DNA of 64,000 nt from Ilumatobacter coccineus YM16-304 (GTDB taxonomy: Bacteria > Actinomycetota > Acidimicrobiia > Acidimicrobiales > Ilumatobacteraceae), in the NCBI RefSeq assembly GCF_000348785.1, contig NC_020520.1:124001-188000 (forward strand), read 5' to 3'. How positions within the stretch are numbered: the first letter of the stretch is position 1; each line of letters begins with the position of its first letter. Below the pieces are notes generated by a model, which saw only the letters and a list, made by a program, of their open reading frames with translations, searched no databases and was not told the origin of the DNA. A program made the position numbers and the translations under genes. Of the stretch, positions 24,614-33,669 are shown piece by piece.

Positions 24614-25455
24614 CGAGTCACCTGCGGATCGGGGGCGGGCTGACCCGTGGAGGTCTGGTTACGGGTGCGACGGCGGTCGGTGACGAGCCGGGCGAGGTCG
24701 TCGGCCACGTCGGCAGCGCCTCGCATGAGCGGGAGTCGGGCGAGTCGCCTCGCCGACACGCCGCGGCGACCAGCGAGGACGGCCGCGGCGAGCGGGTCGA
24801 CCGGGAGCAACCAACCGGTCGACTCCGGTGCGGCGAACGCGATGACTTCGTCGAGCGCGAACGGCTCGTCGCCGACGAGCGCGATCGCCACGCGATGGCC
24901 GGCGCTGGTGAGCGCGTCGGCTTGTTCGACAAGTCGATCGATCCGGGCGGCCGACGCAGCCGCCGACGCAGCTTCCTGTCGGTGGCACAGGACCACCACG
25001 TCGGCAAACCGAAACGCGTGCGAGGGGCGTGCGATGTCGAGGGCGCCGGTGTCGACCAGCGCGACTGATCGATCGTGTTCGGCGAGCACCGGGAAGAGCG
25101 AGTGCGCAGCTTCGTGCACGGCGGTGCGAGCTTCGCGAGATCGCGTCGGGGCGGGGATGAACCGCGGCCCCGCCGACGAGCGCTGAACGAGCGGGTCGAT
25201 CGTCGCCCATCGCTGCCCACTGGACCGATGGGCGTCGTCGGCCGAGCCTCCGGCCTGGTGCAACGCGGTCACCACGGTCGACAGCGAGGGTGTGGCCGGC
25301 GTGTCGAACCACGCGCTCAGCGACCCACCGCGCGGATCGGCTTCGACGAGGAGCGCCTCGAGATCGTGCGCTGACTCGGTCGGTGTCGGCCACCCGGCGG
25401 CCAACGCGACGATCGTGGTGGTCACGCAGTCGCCGGTCACCGCGATGATCGCCAC
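24610..25455 (-). CDS. TadZ/CpaE-like protein with degenerate P-loop
   Basis: This 281-residue protein has the MinD/CpaE fold order: a start strand VAIIAVTGDCVTTTIVALAAGW, then LLVEADPRGGSLSAWF and VALVDTGALD. The usual Gly-Gly-x-Gly-Lys-Thr is replaced by TGDCVTTT, without the Lys, so ATP hydrolysis is doubtful. TadZ localises the pilus machine at a pole. The GTG start follows the cpaB stop by one base, and its end overlaps tadA by four bases. Confidence 0.75.
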   Translation of the reverse strand: MAIIAVTGDCVTTTIVALAAGWPTPTESAHDLEALLVEADPRGGSLSAWFDTPATPSLSTVVTALHQAGGSADDAHRSSGQRWATIDPLVQRSSAGPRFIPAPTRSREARTAVHEAAHSLFPVLAEHDRSVALVDTGALDIARPSHAFRFADVVVLCHRQEAASAAASAARIDRLVEQADALTSAGHRVAIALVGDEPFALDEVIAFAAPESTGWLLPVDPLAAAVLAGRRGVSARRLARLPLMRGAADVADDLARLVTDRRRTRNQTSTGQPAPDPQVTR

Positions 25456-25456
25456 C

Positions 25457-26140
25457 TCAGCCGTCCTCTCCCGCGGCGGCCGCAATGTCGTCGGCGGCGT
25501 CGTCGTCTGGGACCACGACCGGATCGGCACCGTCGGTTGGATCGAGCAAGACGACTCGGACGTCGTCGGCGGCAGCGACCGTCGGAGCGTCGGCGGCGTC
25601 GACTTCGACCGACAGGGTGGTCGTCGACAGCGCCGAGTTCGACGCGACCGGCAATCCCACGGTGTGACCGGTCACGACTCGCGGCGCTTCGGCCGACGAC
25701 GTGGGCGGTGGAATCACCAGTTGGACACGTGATCGCTCGCGCAACCCGGTCGGCAGCGAACCGTCGGGCACCCGGACCGCGACCACGGAGCGACCGGCCG
25801 TGACGAGCGGCTCGGATTGCAGTACGAGGTTGCTCAACAGCGACCCCGACACCACACGGACCTTGGCGTAGCGTCCCGGAATCAGATCGAGTTGCCCGCC
25901 GGGGATGACTTCGACAGTGCTGTCGACATCGGCGTCGACGGTCCGCAACATGTCGGCCGTGATCTGGGTGCCGGCGGGAATGTCTCGAACGGCCTGCACG
26001 ACCGCGGTCGAATCGTCGAGCGACGAGTAGACGAGAACGTTGCCGCCGATCGCGACCGCTCCGAGTGCGACGCCGGCCGCGATTCGATTGCGACGACGAG
26101 CGCTCGGGCGGAAGCGGCGACGTTCGATCTCTTCGGTCAT
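25457..26140 (-). CDS. CpaB/RcpC-like SAF-domain pilus protein
   Basis: This 227-residue protein has a cytoplasmic basic start, one membrane helix (AAGVALGAVAIGGNVLVY), and an SAF domain with AVRDIPAGTQITADML, about residues 49-110. A beta-rich part and an acidic tail follow. CpaB/RcpC proteins work in the envelope during Flp pilus assembly. Its ATG overlaps the prepilin peptidase stop by four bases. Confidence 0.8.
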   Translation of the reverse strand: MTEEIERRRFRPSARRRNRIAAGVALGAVAIGGNVLVYSSLDDSTAVVQAVRDIPAGTQITADMLRTVDADVDSTVEVIPGGQLDLIPGRYAKVRVVSGSLLSNLVLQSEPLVTAGRSVVAVRVPDGSLPTGLRERSRVQLVIPPPTSSAEAPRVVTGHTVGLPVASNSALSTTTLSVEVDAADAPTVAAADDVRVVLLDPTDGADPVVVPDDDAADDIAAAAGEDG

Positions 26141-26826
26141 CGCCCGATCTCGATCTGCTCAGCGGTCGATGCTGCCGGCTCTCCCGACTCTTGCGGCGTG
26201 AGCACCAGGGGGCTCAGGAGCAGCGCGACAGCGGTTCCGATGATGAGCCCTGGCCCGAACGGCAGGTGGCGTCGACGTCGTGCCAGTCCGATCGCGGCGG
26301 TGCCGGCGGAGGCAACGAAGAGCGCCACGAGCGCGAGCTGCGGTTCGACGATTCCGGCGCAGGCGCCGAGCACGACGGCAGCCTTGACGTCGCCGAAGCC
26401 CATCGCGGTCGGCGCTGCGAGGTGGAGCACGAGCAGCGGAGCCGTCATGAGCCCCGCTCCGATCGCGAGATCGCTCAGCCAACGGTCGGGCAAGGACGAC
26501 GGCAGCACGACGGCCGACACGGCGATCGCGAGACACGTCAGAGCGCCGGCCGCAGCGACCATACGGTTGGGGAGTCGGCGTTCGGCGAGGTCGACCAGCC
26601 CCGCGGGGAGGAGGGCGCCGACACCCACGATCGATACGAGGCCCACGTCGTCGTGCAAGATCGCAGTGGTCGCGAGGCCAACGAGGGTGAGCACGACGAC
26701 CCATTGCGCGGGGCGGCTGCTCGAACGCCAAGCTGACTGAGCGGTCGGATTCGATCGACGCTGTCGGCGCGCGGGCGAGTGGTGACCGCCGCCTTCGTCG
26801 ACTGTGTACAACGATGTCGCCGCCAT
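26137..26826 (-). CDS. Prepilin peptidase (A24 family, TadV/CpaA)
   Basis: This 229-residue membrane protease has the two catalytic aspartates in DLAERRLPNR and the GFGDVK motif (MGFGDVKAAVVLG). It lacks the N-terminal methylase domain of PilD, as expected for TadV. A 40-residue polar start rich in Arg and Ser precedes the helices. It cleaves the Flp pilin and the TadE-like proteins. It is the first gene of the tad operon, with GGAG just before the ATG. Confidence 0.9.
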   Translation of the reverse strand: MAATSLYTVDEGGGHHSPARRQRRSNPTAQSAWRSSSRPAQWVVVLTLVGLATTAILHDDVGLVSIVGVGALLPAGLVDLAERRLPNRMVAAAGALTCLAIAVSAVVLPSSLPDRWLSDLAIGAGLMTAPLLVLHLAAPTAMGFGDVKAAVVLGACAGIVEPQLALVALFVASAGTAAIGLARRRRHLPFGPGLIIGTAVALLLSPLVLTPQESGEPAASTAEQIEIGR

Positions 26827-27155
26827 GTCTCCGACCCCCAACTGTTGGCACAGTAGAGGCGATTGGTGTGTTGTGTCGAGAGGCACATCGTCGAGTGACA
26901 GTTCTTGGTCGTCCGGTTCCACAGTCCGACCAGTGGGTGGCGGCGACGGGAAAAGGGAAGCGCTGGCCGAACATCCCAGGTCAGCGCCTCGCGAAGTCTC
27001 CGGGCTCGACCGGCCAACGACGCGTTTCGGTACTTAACCAATCTTGTGGTTTCGCACGGGTTGCTCTGACCTCGGAGGCGTTGCATGGCATCCATCAACC
27101 AACGAGGTGCTCGACCCCGAGCACCACCTCCCAAGCACTCACCAGGAGCAACACC
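26827..27155. other. Divergent intergenic region, 329 bases
   Basis: This gap separates the tad operon and the secreted-protein gene and must hold both promoters. Visible elements are a palindrome CCAACTGTTGG (26838-26848) near the tad start, a hairpin with arms GCGCTGGCC and GGTCAGCGC (about 26970), and a perfect hairpin GGTGCTCG/CGAGCACC (27106-27125) in the leader of the secreted protein. No confident -35/-10 pair or known riboswitch was recognised. Confidence 0.5.
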
Positions 27156-27764
27156 ATGAACAAGCGCATCCGCACCACCCTCGTCTCCGCCGCCCTCGTC
27201 GGTGGCAGCATCCTCGGCGTCACCCAGGTCGGAGGCGTCGCCAACGCTCAGACCGACGACGAGACCGTCACCTCCGAACCGACCGACGACCCACCTGTCG
27301 ACGAGACGACCGACACCGAGGTCGACACCGACGCCGACGACGGGACCGACACCGACACCGAGCGTCCCGGACGACGCCGTGGCATGGGTGCAGCCCTCGA
27401 CGCCGTCGCCGAGGTGATCGGCATCGACGTCGACGACCTGCGCACCCAGGTTCGTGATGGCGCCACCCTCGGCGACGTCGCCGAAGCGAACGGTGTCGAC
27501 AGCTCCGAGGTCGTCGCCGTGATCGTCGACGCCAAGCAGGAGCGCATCGCCCAAGCCGTCGAAGACGGCCGGATCACCCAGGAACAGGCCGACGAACGCA
27601 CCGCCGAACTCGAAGACCGAGTCACCACCCGCGTCGACGAAGGCCGCCCGGAGCGCGGCGACGGCGAAGGACGCCCGGGCCGACGTGGCCCCGGCAACCG
27701 TGGCGGCGACGCCCCCGCCGACGTCGCCACGACCGACGCCGCCACCGACGACGCCGAGGGCTGA
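27156..27764 (+). CDS. Secreted acidic protein of unknown function
   Basis: This 202-residue protein has a clear Sec signal peptide ending near VANAQ (residue 29), an Asp/Thr-rich linker, and a helical domain at about residues 75-165: LDAVAEVIGIDVDDLRTQVRDGATLGDVAEANGVD, then RIAQAVEDGRITQEQADERTAEL. Such helical repeats are common in actinobacterial secreted proteins of unknown role. The tail is rich in Gly, Arg and Asp. AGGAG precedes the ATG. It is divergent from the tad operon and may share regulation. Confidence 0.75.
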   Translation: MNKRIRTTLVSAALVGGSILGVTQVGGVANAQTDDETVTSEPTDDPPVDETTDTEVDTDADDGTDTDTERPGRRRGMGAALDAVAEVIGIDVDDLRTQVRDGATLGDVAEANGVDSSEVVAVIVDAKQERIAQAVEDGRITQEQADERTAELEDRVTTRVDEGRPERGDGEGRPGRRGPGNRGGDAPADVATTDAATDDAEG

Positions 27765-28071
27765 TCGCTCACGGCGCCGGCAGAACTCCGCCGCCGATCG
27801 GTACCTCCCCCGATCGGCGGCGGCCGGCCACGCCGTCGAGCATCGGCCAGGCCGTCATGCATCGGCCGCCCGTTCGCGTCGTCGTCGGTCGAGCACCACG
27901 CTCGACACGACGACGGCTCGTCGCCCGGTCCGAGTCGATCCGTGCACGACTCGGGCCGGGCACCACCGCCACGTCATCCAGCGCCGCCCCGCACGGCCGG
28001 CACCGCACCCCGCACCGCTCACACCGCACGGACCACCCGCCGCACGAATCACTTAGATTGGGTCAGTCACC
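27765..28071. other. Intergenic region, 307 bases
   Basis: Apart from the terminator at 27788-27823, this stretch holds CG-rich sequence with repeated CACCGCA-like words near 27990-28040. A TAGATT hexamer (28053-28058) lies twelve bases before the response regulator start and may be its -10. Small open frames in it have no recognisable features. Confidence 0.45.
27788..27823 (+). terminator. Hairpin terminator after the secreted-protein gene
   Basis: CCGCCGCCGATCGG and its exact reverse complement form a 14-base stem around an 8-base loop, 23 bases after the stop codon. No T-run follows. Confidence 0.75.
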
Positions 28072-28770
28072 ATGAACGCCACCGACAACTCCTCCACCAT
28101 CCTCGTCGCGGAGGACGACAAACAGATCCGTGAAGCACTCGACCGCATCCTGCGCTTCGAGGGCTATCGCACGATCTGCGTCAACGACGGGGCGGCAGCG
28201 CTCGAGGCCGTGTCGGAGCAGCAACCCGACGCCGCGATCCTCGACGTGATGATGCCGTTCGTCGACGGCATGAGCGTGGTGCGTCGCCTCCGCGACAAAG
28301 GTGACCGAACCCCCGTGCTGATGCTGACCGCCCGGCAGACGACCGCCGACCGCGTCGAAGGGCTCGACGCCGGCGCCGACGACTACCTGCCCAAACCGTT
28401 CGACCTCGACGAACTCCTCGCACGCGTGCGAGCACTGCTCCGTCGCGGCGAGTCCAGCATCGTGGCCTCGGCCATGACGGTCGACGACCTCCTCCTCGAC
28501 TCCGCCAAGCGCACCGTCACCCGTGGCGATCGCGTCGTCGACCTCACCAAGACCGAGTTCGACATCCTCGAACTCCTCATGCGCAACGTCGACATCGTCA
28601 TGTCGCGCAGCCACCTCTACGAAGACATCTGGGGCTACGACTTCGAGTCGTCGTCGAAGTCGCTCGACGTGCACGTGGGCTACCTGCGCCGCAAGCTGGA
28701 GGAAGGCGGCGAGAGCCGGCTCGTACACACCGTGCGTGGCGTCGGCTACGTGATTCGCCCCGTTCGATGA
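28072..28770 (+). CDS. OmpR-family response regulator
   Basis: This 232-residue regulator has a receiver domain with phospho-acceptor Asp58 (AILDVMMPFVDG), acidic pocket Asp15-Asp16 and Lys108 (YLPKPFD). A winged-helix output domain at about residues 135-230 ends with the typical RRKLEEGGESRLVHTVRGVGYVI. It resembles the MprA/MtrA group of actinobacteria. The histidine kinase gene starts inside its stop codon, so the two form a classic two-component operon. Its targets are unknown. Confidence 0.93.
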   Translation: MNATDNSSTILVAEDDKQIREALDRILRFEGYRTICVNDGAAALEAVSEQQPDAAILDVMMPFVDGMSVVRRLRDKGDRTPVLMLTARQTTADRVEGLDAGADDYLPKPFDLDELLARVRALLRRGESSIVASAMTVDDLLLDSAKRTVTRGDRVVDLTKTEFDILELLMRNVDIVMSRSHLYEDIWGYDFESSSKSLDVHVGYLRRKLEEGGESRLVHTVRGVGYVIRPVR

Positions 28771-30128
28771 GCCTGCGCGCCAAGCTCGCGCTGCTCTTCG
28801 GAGCGATGGGACTGCTGGCGAGCGCCCTCGTCGGCGTGTTCGCGTTTCGCGCGACCGCAGGTGAACTCGTCGAGACCACCGATGCGTTCCTCACCACCCG
28901 CGCCGAAGAGATCGCCGGTGGATCGCGCCGTTCGCCCGGCAACCGTCCATCCGGCGGTCGCAACGGCGACGAGAACGTGGTCGTGTTGCAACAGCCGTTC
29001 GAGGAGGACGCGCTCGCGCAGACGATCACGGCCGACGGCGACGTCCTGCCCGCGTCGATGGCACTGCCGGTCACCGACAACACCGACGCGATGGCCGCAC
29101 TCGAACCCGGCCGCGTCTCGACCGAGAACGTCCGCTTCGACGACATCTCGATCGACGGCACCTCGTATCGGATGGTCTCGATGGCACTGCCCGACGGGGG
29201 AGCGGTACAGGTCGCCAGAGCGACGGGAGAAGACGACGACGTCCTGTCGGCGCTCACCCTCCGGATCGGTCTGATCGCCGCTGCGGTCGCAGTGGCCGGA
29301 GCGGTCGCGGGGTGGCTGATTGCCCGCCAGACCACCTCGTCGCTGCGCCGACTCGCCGGTGTGGCGAGCGACGTCGCCGAGACCGGCGACTTCACCACCG
29401 CCGTCGACGTGTCGAGCCGAGACGAGATCGGACAGTTGGCCACGTCGTTCCGCTCGATGCTCGCCGCGCTCGAGGAGAGCCGCGAGCAACAGCTCCGACT
29501 GGTCCACGACGCCGGCCACGAACTGCGTACGCCGCTGACGAGCCTGCGCGCCAACGTCGCGCTCCTCGACCGATTCGAACGGCTCGCTCCCGACGATCGC
29601 CGTGAGATCGTCGCCGCTGTCGAATCGGAGCTGGTCGAACTGAGCGACCTCTTCACCGAGTTGATCGAACTCGCCACCGACCAGCGCAGCACCGACATGC
29701 ACGTCGAAGCGATCGACCTGGCGGATCTGGCCGAGCGTGTCGCCGAGCGATGGGAACGGCGAACGAGTCGCGAGATCGTGCTCTCGACGACGAGCAGCCC
29801 GGTCGACGGCGACGCCGCCATGCTCGAGCGGGCGATCACCAACCTGCTCAGCAACGCGCACAAGTTCAGCCCCGAGGGTTCACCCATCGAGATCGTCGTG
29901 GCCGCCGGCCGACTCGCCGTCCGTGACAGCGGCCCAGGTGTCCCGGCCGCGGACCGAGCACGGATCTTCGACCGCTTCTACCGATCCGAACTGACACGGT
30001 CGATGCCCGGCTCGGGTCTGGGCCTGGCGATCGTCTCGCAGATCGTCGAACTCCACGGTGGCACCGTGTTCGTCGACGACGCCCCCGACGGCGGCGCCGA
30101 GATCGGCTTCACGCTGGCCGCGCGCTGA
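28767..30128 (+). CDS. Sensor histidine kinase, MprB-like
   Basis: This 453-residue kinase has membrane helices at about residues 8-28 and 164-188 with a 135-residue extracytoplasmic sensor between them. A HAMP linker follows, then the H-box GHELRTPLTSLRAN with His251 as phosphorylation site. The ATPase domain has NLLSNAHKFSPEG (N box), VRDSGPGVPAADR (G1) and GSGLGLAIVSQI (G2). All catalytic motifs are present. The gene overlaps the response regulator by four bases. Confidence 0.93.
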   Translation: MSLRAKLALLFGAMGLLASALVGVFAFRATAGELVETTDAFLTTRAEEIAGGSRRSPGNRPSGGRNGDENVVVLQQPFEEDALAQTITADGDVLPASMALPVTDNTDAMAALEPGRVSTENVRFDDISIDGTSYRMVSMALPDGGAVQVARATGEDDDVLSALTLRIGLIAAAVAVAGAVAGWLIARQTTSSLRRLAGVASDVAETGDFTTAVDVSSRDEIGQLATSFRSMLAALEESREQQLRLVHDAGHELRTPLTSLRANVALLDRFERLAPDDRREIVAAVESELVELSDLFTELIELATDQRSTDMHVEAIDLADLAERVAERWERRTSREIVLSTTSSPVDGDAAMLERAITNLLSNAHKFSPEGSPIEIVVAAGRLAVRDSGPGVPAADRARIFDRFYRSELTRSMPGSGLGLAIVSQIVELHGGTVFVDDAPDGGAEIGFTLAAR

Positions 30129-30161
30129 ACGGTTCGCCTCCCGTCGACAGCCTCGCGTCGC

Positions 30162-30214
30162 AGACGTCTCCAGGTGAAGACGGGTCTGGATGAAGAAGAC
30201 GTCTCTAGATGAAG
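30162..30214. repeat. Three tandem 18-base units at a convergent junction
   Basis: AGACGTCTCCAGGTGAAG (30162-30179) recurs as AGACGTCTCTAGATGAAG (30197-30214), with a degenerate middle copy between (30180-30196). The last unit runs into the final codons and stop of the RCC1-repeat gene. It lies between the kinase and RCC1-repeat genes. Confidence 0.6.
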
Positions 30215-32625
30215 TAGCCGGACGTGTCGGCGATGAGTTGTGCACCCGATTCGGTGTAGAGGGTCATCCGCCCCGACGGCTGCGTGAGCGGAAGGATCGC
30301 GAGGTTGGAGATGTTGGTCGTCGGATCGGGGACGTTGAGGCTCGCGGTGTCGGGCTGCGACTGATCGCTCGGATAGCCGGTCACGTAGCCACGTTCCCCC
30401 TTCGCCGCAGCGAGGTTGAACACCGCACCGTTGGCGGTGTCGGGAATGCCGATCTCGCCGGTCACCGCGAAGTCGATGGTGTCGTCGGCGGGGACCGCTC
30501 CGATCGTTTCGCGACTGTCGAGCAGTCGCGTCGGGAAGAGCGGGACGAACAGTCCGTCGTCGGTGTCGACGGCCGTGTCGTCGGTGAAGTAGCCGAACAC
30601 ATCGGCGACGAGGAAGGCTCCGGAGCTGGTGAACAGCTTGATCGTGCCGGCGTCGGAGACGGGCATGATCACGGTGTTGGGTCGCGTGAGGGTTCTCGTC
30701 GACACGTTGATGTTGGCGGTGCCCGGCTGCGGTTCGTCTCCGGGGAAGACGGTCACGAACCCGGGTCCGTTCGCCTGCACCGCGGTGACGTTGAGAATCA
30801 CGGCGCTCACTCCGTCGGCCGGGATGCCGTTGGTGTCGGTGACCTGCACCTCCATCGTGTCGCCGGCGCCGATCTTGCCCTTCGGGCCTGGTTGCGGCGT
30901 GCCGGGGCGCGTGTCGAAGATGCGTGACGGAGTCACACCGATCTGACGCCCGGACGTCGATGAACCGGTCTGTACGAAGTAGCCGAACGTGTCGACCACG
31001 AGGTGGCCGCCACCGCTCGTGTACAGCGAGACCTTGCCGTCGTCGCCGACGGGCACGATCACCGAGTTCGAGGCGTTGCCGTCCTGCACGTTGAGGTTGG
31101 CGGCCGTGGGACGCGAGCTGCCGGCGGGGTAGGCCGTGACGAAACCGAAACCGGTCGGACTGGCCATCGCGACGTTGAGGACGACGGCGTACACGTCGTT
31201 GTCGGGGATGCCGCCCTCGCCGGTGACCTGAACGTCGATGGTGCCGCCGGCTTCGACGGTGCCCTTCGGGCTGCCGGCCGGTGCGTCGAGGCCGGGTCGC
31301 GTGTCGGCGAGGCGCGCTGGCGAGAGCGGAACGTATGCCGCAGAGCCGGTGTAGTTGATGACCGGCACATCGCTCGGCAGTTCGTCGTCACCGACGTTGG
31401 CGTTGGTTCCTGTACCGATCGTGCCGCCCTTGCCCCAACAGCGGACGGTGAGGTTGTCGAGGAGCGCACAGGTGTTGGCCTGTCCGCCCGTCGCTGTGAG
31501 CACCGTGCGTCCGGCACCCACGTCGACGGCCCCTCCGCTCAGCGGTGGGTTCGGCGTGGCGACCGTGCCCAGACCGATGTCGTCGGTGTTGCCGTACCCG
31601 AGGCGACCGTCTGACCCTTCACCCCAGCACGACATGGTGCCGTCGGTGAAGACGACGCAGGCGTGCTCGAACCCGACGGTGATCGACGACGCGGTCTTCG
31701 CCCCGAGGTCCATCTTCGCGGGGCTCGTCAACGAGGTGTTCGTTCCGGTCGAGGCACGCGAGGCGAGGCCACCGCCCCAGCACCAGACGTCGCCGGACTC
31801 GACGATCGCGCAGGTCGAACCCCAGCCAGCGGAGATCGCGACGGCCTTGTTGCCGCCCAGGTCTTTGACGGGAGCATCCGACGCTGGTTCGTCGTCGCCG
31901 TACTTCGTTCCGGTGTTGTCGTTCCCCCAGCAGCGCACCTCTCCGGTGTCGAGGATGGCGCACGCGTGGAAGCGGCCGACGGTGATCGCGGTGGCGGTCT
32001 GGCCCGCGCCGATGTCGACGGGTCCGACGCTCGCCGGTGTCTCGTCGTCGCCGATGTCGTCGGTGTTGCCGTACCCCAGCGCACCTTGGCCACCTTCACC
32101 CCAGCAGCGAACGTCGCCGCCTTCGAGGATCGCGCACGAGCTGAAGTTGCCTGAGGCGATCGCCACCGCCGGGGCACCCAACTCGATGGGGTCGACCGTG
32201 GTCGGTTCGACCGATCGGCCGAGCCCACCTGGTGCATCCGGCACCCCGAGGACCGCGTCACCGCTGCCCCAGCATCGAACAGCGCCATCGTCGAGGAGCA
32301 CACACGTGAAGAGTTGGCCACCGTCGACCTCCTTCACCGTCCGTCCTGGCCCGACGTCGACGGTGCGGACCGAGTCGGGCGTCTCGTCGTCACCGATGTT
32401 TCCCGACCCTGGCACCCCGGTCCCGTAGAGGCTGCCGAAGCAGCGGACCTGCTCGTTGTCGAGAATGATGCAGGTGTTGCCGTGACCGCTCGAGAGTCGG
32501 CTGGCGACGGCGCGGTCGGGCCCCGGAGGCGCATCGGCGTGCTCGGCTCCGGCCGGGTTGGGGGCGATGCCGAGTCCGGCGAGAGCGGTCGCAAGGATGG
32601 CGAGCGCTGCGATGATCCGTTTCAT
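30205..32625 (-). CDS. Secreted RCC1-repeat surface protein
   Basis: This 806-residue protein has a Sec signal peptide (cleavage near PAGAEHA, residue 28). Residues 40-430 hold about seven RCC1-type propeller repeats, each with a cysteine-bearing core such as TCIILDNEQVRCFG, FTCVLLDDGAVRCWG or HACAILDTGEVRCWG. Residues 435-806 hold three copies of a roughly 120-residue beta module beginning ARLADTRPG, SRIFDTRPG and TRLLDSRET and ending FGYF or SGYF. The same module occurs once in the Tat protein at 53285. It is probably exported and surface-exposed. AGAGGGG precedes the ATG. Confidence 0.85.
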   Translation of the reverse strand: MKRIIAALAILATALAGLGIAPNPAGAEHADAPPGPDRAVASRLSSGHGNTCIILDNEQVRCFGSLYGTGVPGSGNIGDDETPDSVRTVDVGPGRTVKEVDGGQLFTCVLLDDGAVRCWGSGDAVLGVPDAPGGLGRSVEPTTVDPIELGAPAVAIASGNFSSCAILEGGDVRCWGEGGQGALGYGNTDDIGDDETPASVGPVDIGAGQTATAITVGRFHACAILDTGEVRCWGNDNTGTKYGDDEPASDAPVKDLGGNKAVAISAGWGSTCAIVESGDVWCWGGGLASRASTGTNTSLTSPAKMDLGAKTASSITVGFEHACVVFTDGTMSCWGEGSDGRLGYGNTDDIGLGTVATPNPPLSGGAVDVGAGRTVLTATGGQANTCALLDNLTVRCWGKGGTIGTGTNANVGDDELPSDVPVINYTGSAAYVPLSPARLADTRPGLDAPAGSPKGTVEAGGTIDVQVTGEGGIPDNDVYAVVLNVAMASPTGFGFVTAYPAGSSRPTAANLNVQDGNASNSVIVPVGDDGKVSLYTSGGGHLVVDTFGYFVQTGSSTSGRQIGVTPSRIFDTRPGTPQPGPKGKIGAGDTMEVQVTDTNGIPADGVSAVILNVTAVQANGPGFVTVFPGDEPQPGTANINVSTRTLTRPNTVIMPVSDAGTIKLFTSSGAFLVADVFGYFTDDTAVDTDDGLFVPLFPTRLLDSRETIGAVPADDTIDFAVTGEIGIPDTANGAVFNLAAAKGERGYVTGYPSDQSQPDTASLNVPDPTTNISNLAILPLTQPSGRMTLYTESGAQLIADTSGYFI

Positions 32626-32751
32626 TGCGGGTCCCCTCTTCGGGTGTCGACGTGACGATCGCCACCACCCTCGCGCGCCCGGAGCTTTCGATGTCGGGGA
32701 TTGCGCTCGTGCCGTGCCGTGCCGTCGGGTGGGGGTCGGGCTCGGGCCGGG

Positions 32752-33669
32752 TCAGGTCGTCGTGGCGGCCGTTGGCCGAGCCCGCGCGCGGCGACGGTCG
32801 ACGAAGCGCTGGACCGAATCGCCGTCGAGGAAGGTCATCAGCCCAGCCGCCATCGCGATCCCGAAGAACCCGACGAGCACGAATGTGTCGATCGTGAAGT
32901 GCAGCACGAGTCCGGCGACGATCAGCACCGGGCGAGCGGGTTTGTACCAGAGCAACACGGCGAGCGCGAGTTCGACCACGAGGGTCCCCCACGTGAGCAG
33001 GCCCGACACGAGAAGGTTGTCGGTCAGGATCCCGGGCGGGCCGAATCGGTGCAGGTCGGTCAGCCGGAACGCGGTCGACACGGCGGTGCCCTCGCGCCAC
33101 TGATCACCGGTCTTGCCCCAGAAGGCGAAGAAGTAGACGAGCATCATCTGGAGTTGGACGAAGCGCAGACCCCACGGCGCGACGAGGGGTGCGGTGCGCA
33201 GACCGTCACGCCCGAGTCGCCTCCACCGGTCGAACGACAGCGCAGCACTCGTCGGTGTGAAGGCGAGCAGCAACGTCAGGTTGCGCAGGATGATGTCGCC
33301 CGAGTTGAGGATGATCGGGGTGCGGCGCTGGACGGCGACGAGCAGGATGAACGCCACGACGAGAAAGATGGTCGGGCGGAATCCGATGATGATCGGGATC
33401 GATGCGAGCGTCAGCACGATCAAGGTGATCTGGACGCTTCCTGCCGAATCGAGCGTGATCCAACGGAAATCGCTGCTGGCGAAATCCGGTCCGACGAGCC
33501 CGTCGTCGGACATGAACGTCGAGACCTCGAACATCATCGACACGGCCCAGCCGAGGATGCCGATGCCGATCACGATGCGCGCGATCGCCATCGGCCACGC
33601 CGATCGAGGTGCGAACAGCAGGTGGTGGACGTGGCCGCGCACCGACGAGCGGAGTGTGTCGAGGCTCAT
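32752..33669 (-). CDS. HTTM-domain membrane protein
   Basis: This 305-residue protein has about seven hydrophobic helices and matches the HTTM family, related to vitamin-K-dependent gamma-carboxylase: LFAPRSAWPMAIARIVIGIGILGW near the start, then FVQLQMMLVYFFAFWGKTGDQWREG. Its ATG overlaps the stop of the upstream gene by four bases, and such pairs are common in bacteria. The reaction is unknown; the bacterial family is often proposed to act in membrane redox or carboxylation. Confidence 0.82.
   Translation of the reverse strand: MSLDTLRSSVRGHVHHLLFAPRSAWPMAIARIVIGIGILGWAVSMMFEVSTFMSDDGLVGPDFASSDFRWITLDSAGSVQITLIVLTLASIPIIIGFRPTIFLVVAFILLVAVQRRTPIILNSGDIILRNLTLLLAFTPTSAALSFDRWRRLGRDGLRTAPLVAPWGLRFVQLQMMLVYFFAFWGKTGDQWREGTAVSTAFRLTDLHRFGPPGILTDNLLVSGLLTWGTLVVELALAVLLWYKPARPVLIVAGLVLHFTIDTFVLVGFFGIAMAAGLMTFLDGDSVQRFVDRRRARARPTAATTT

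Noticed and set aside
26970-27155. Riboswitch upstream of the secreted-protein gene
   Set aside because: Two hairpins are visible, but no conserved core of a known riboswitch class was recognised.
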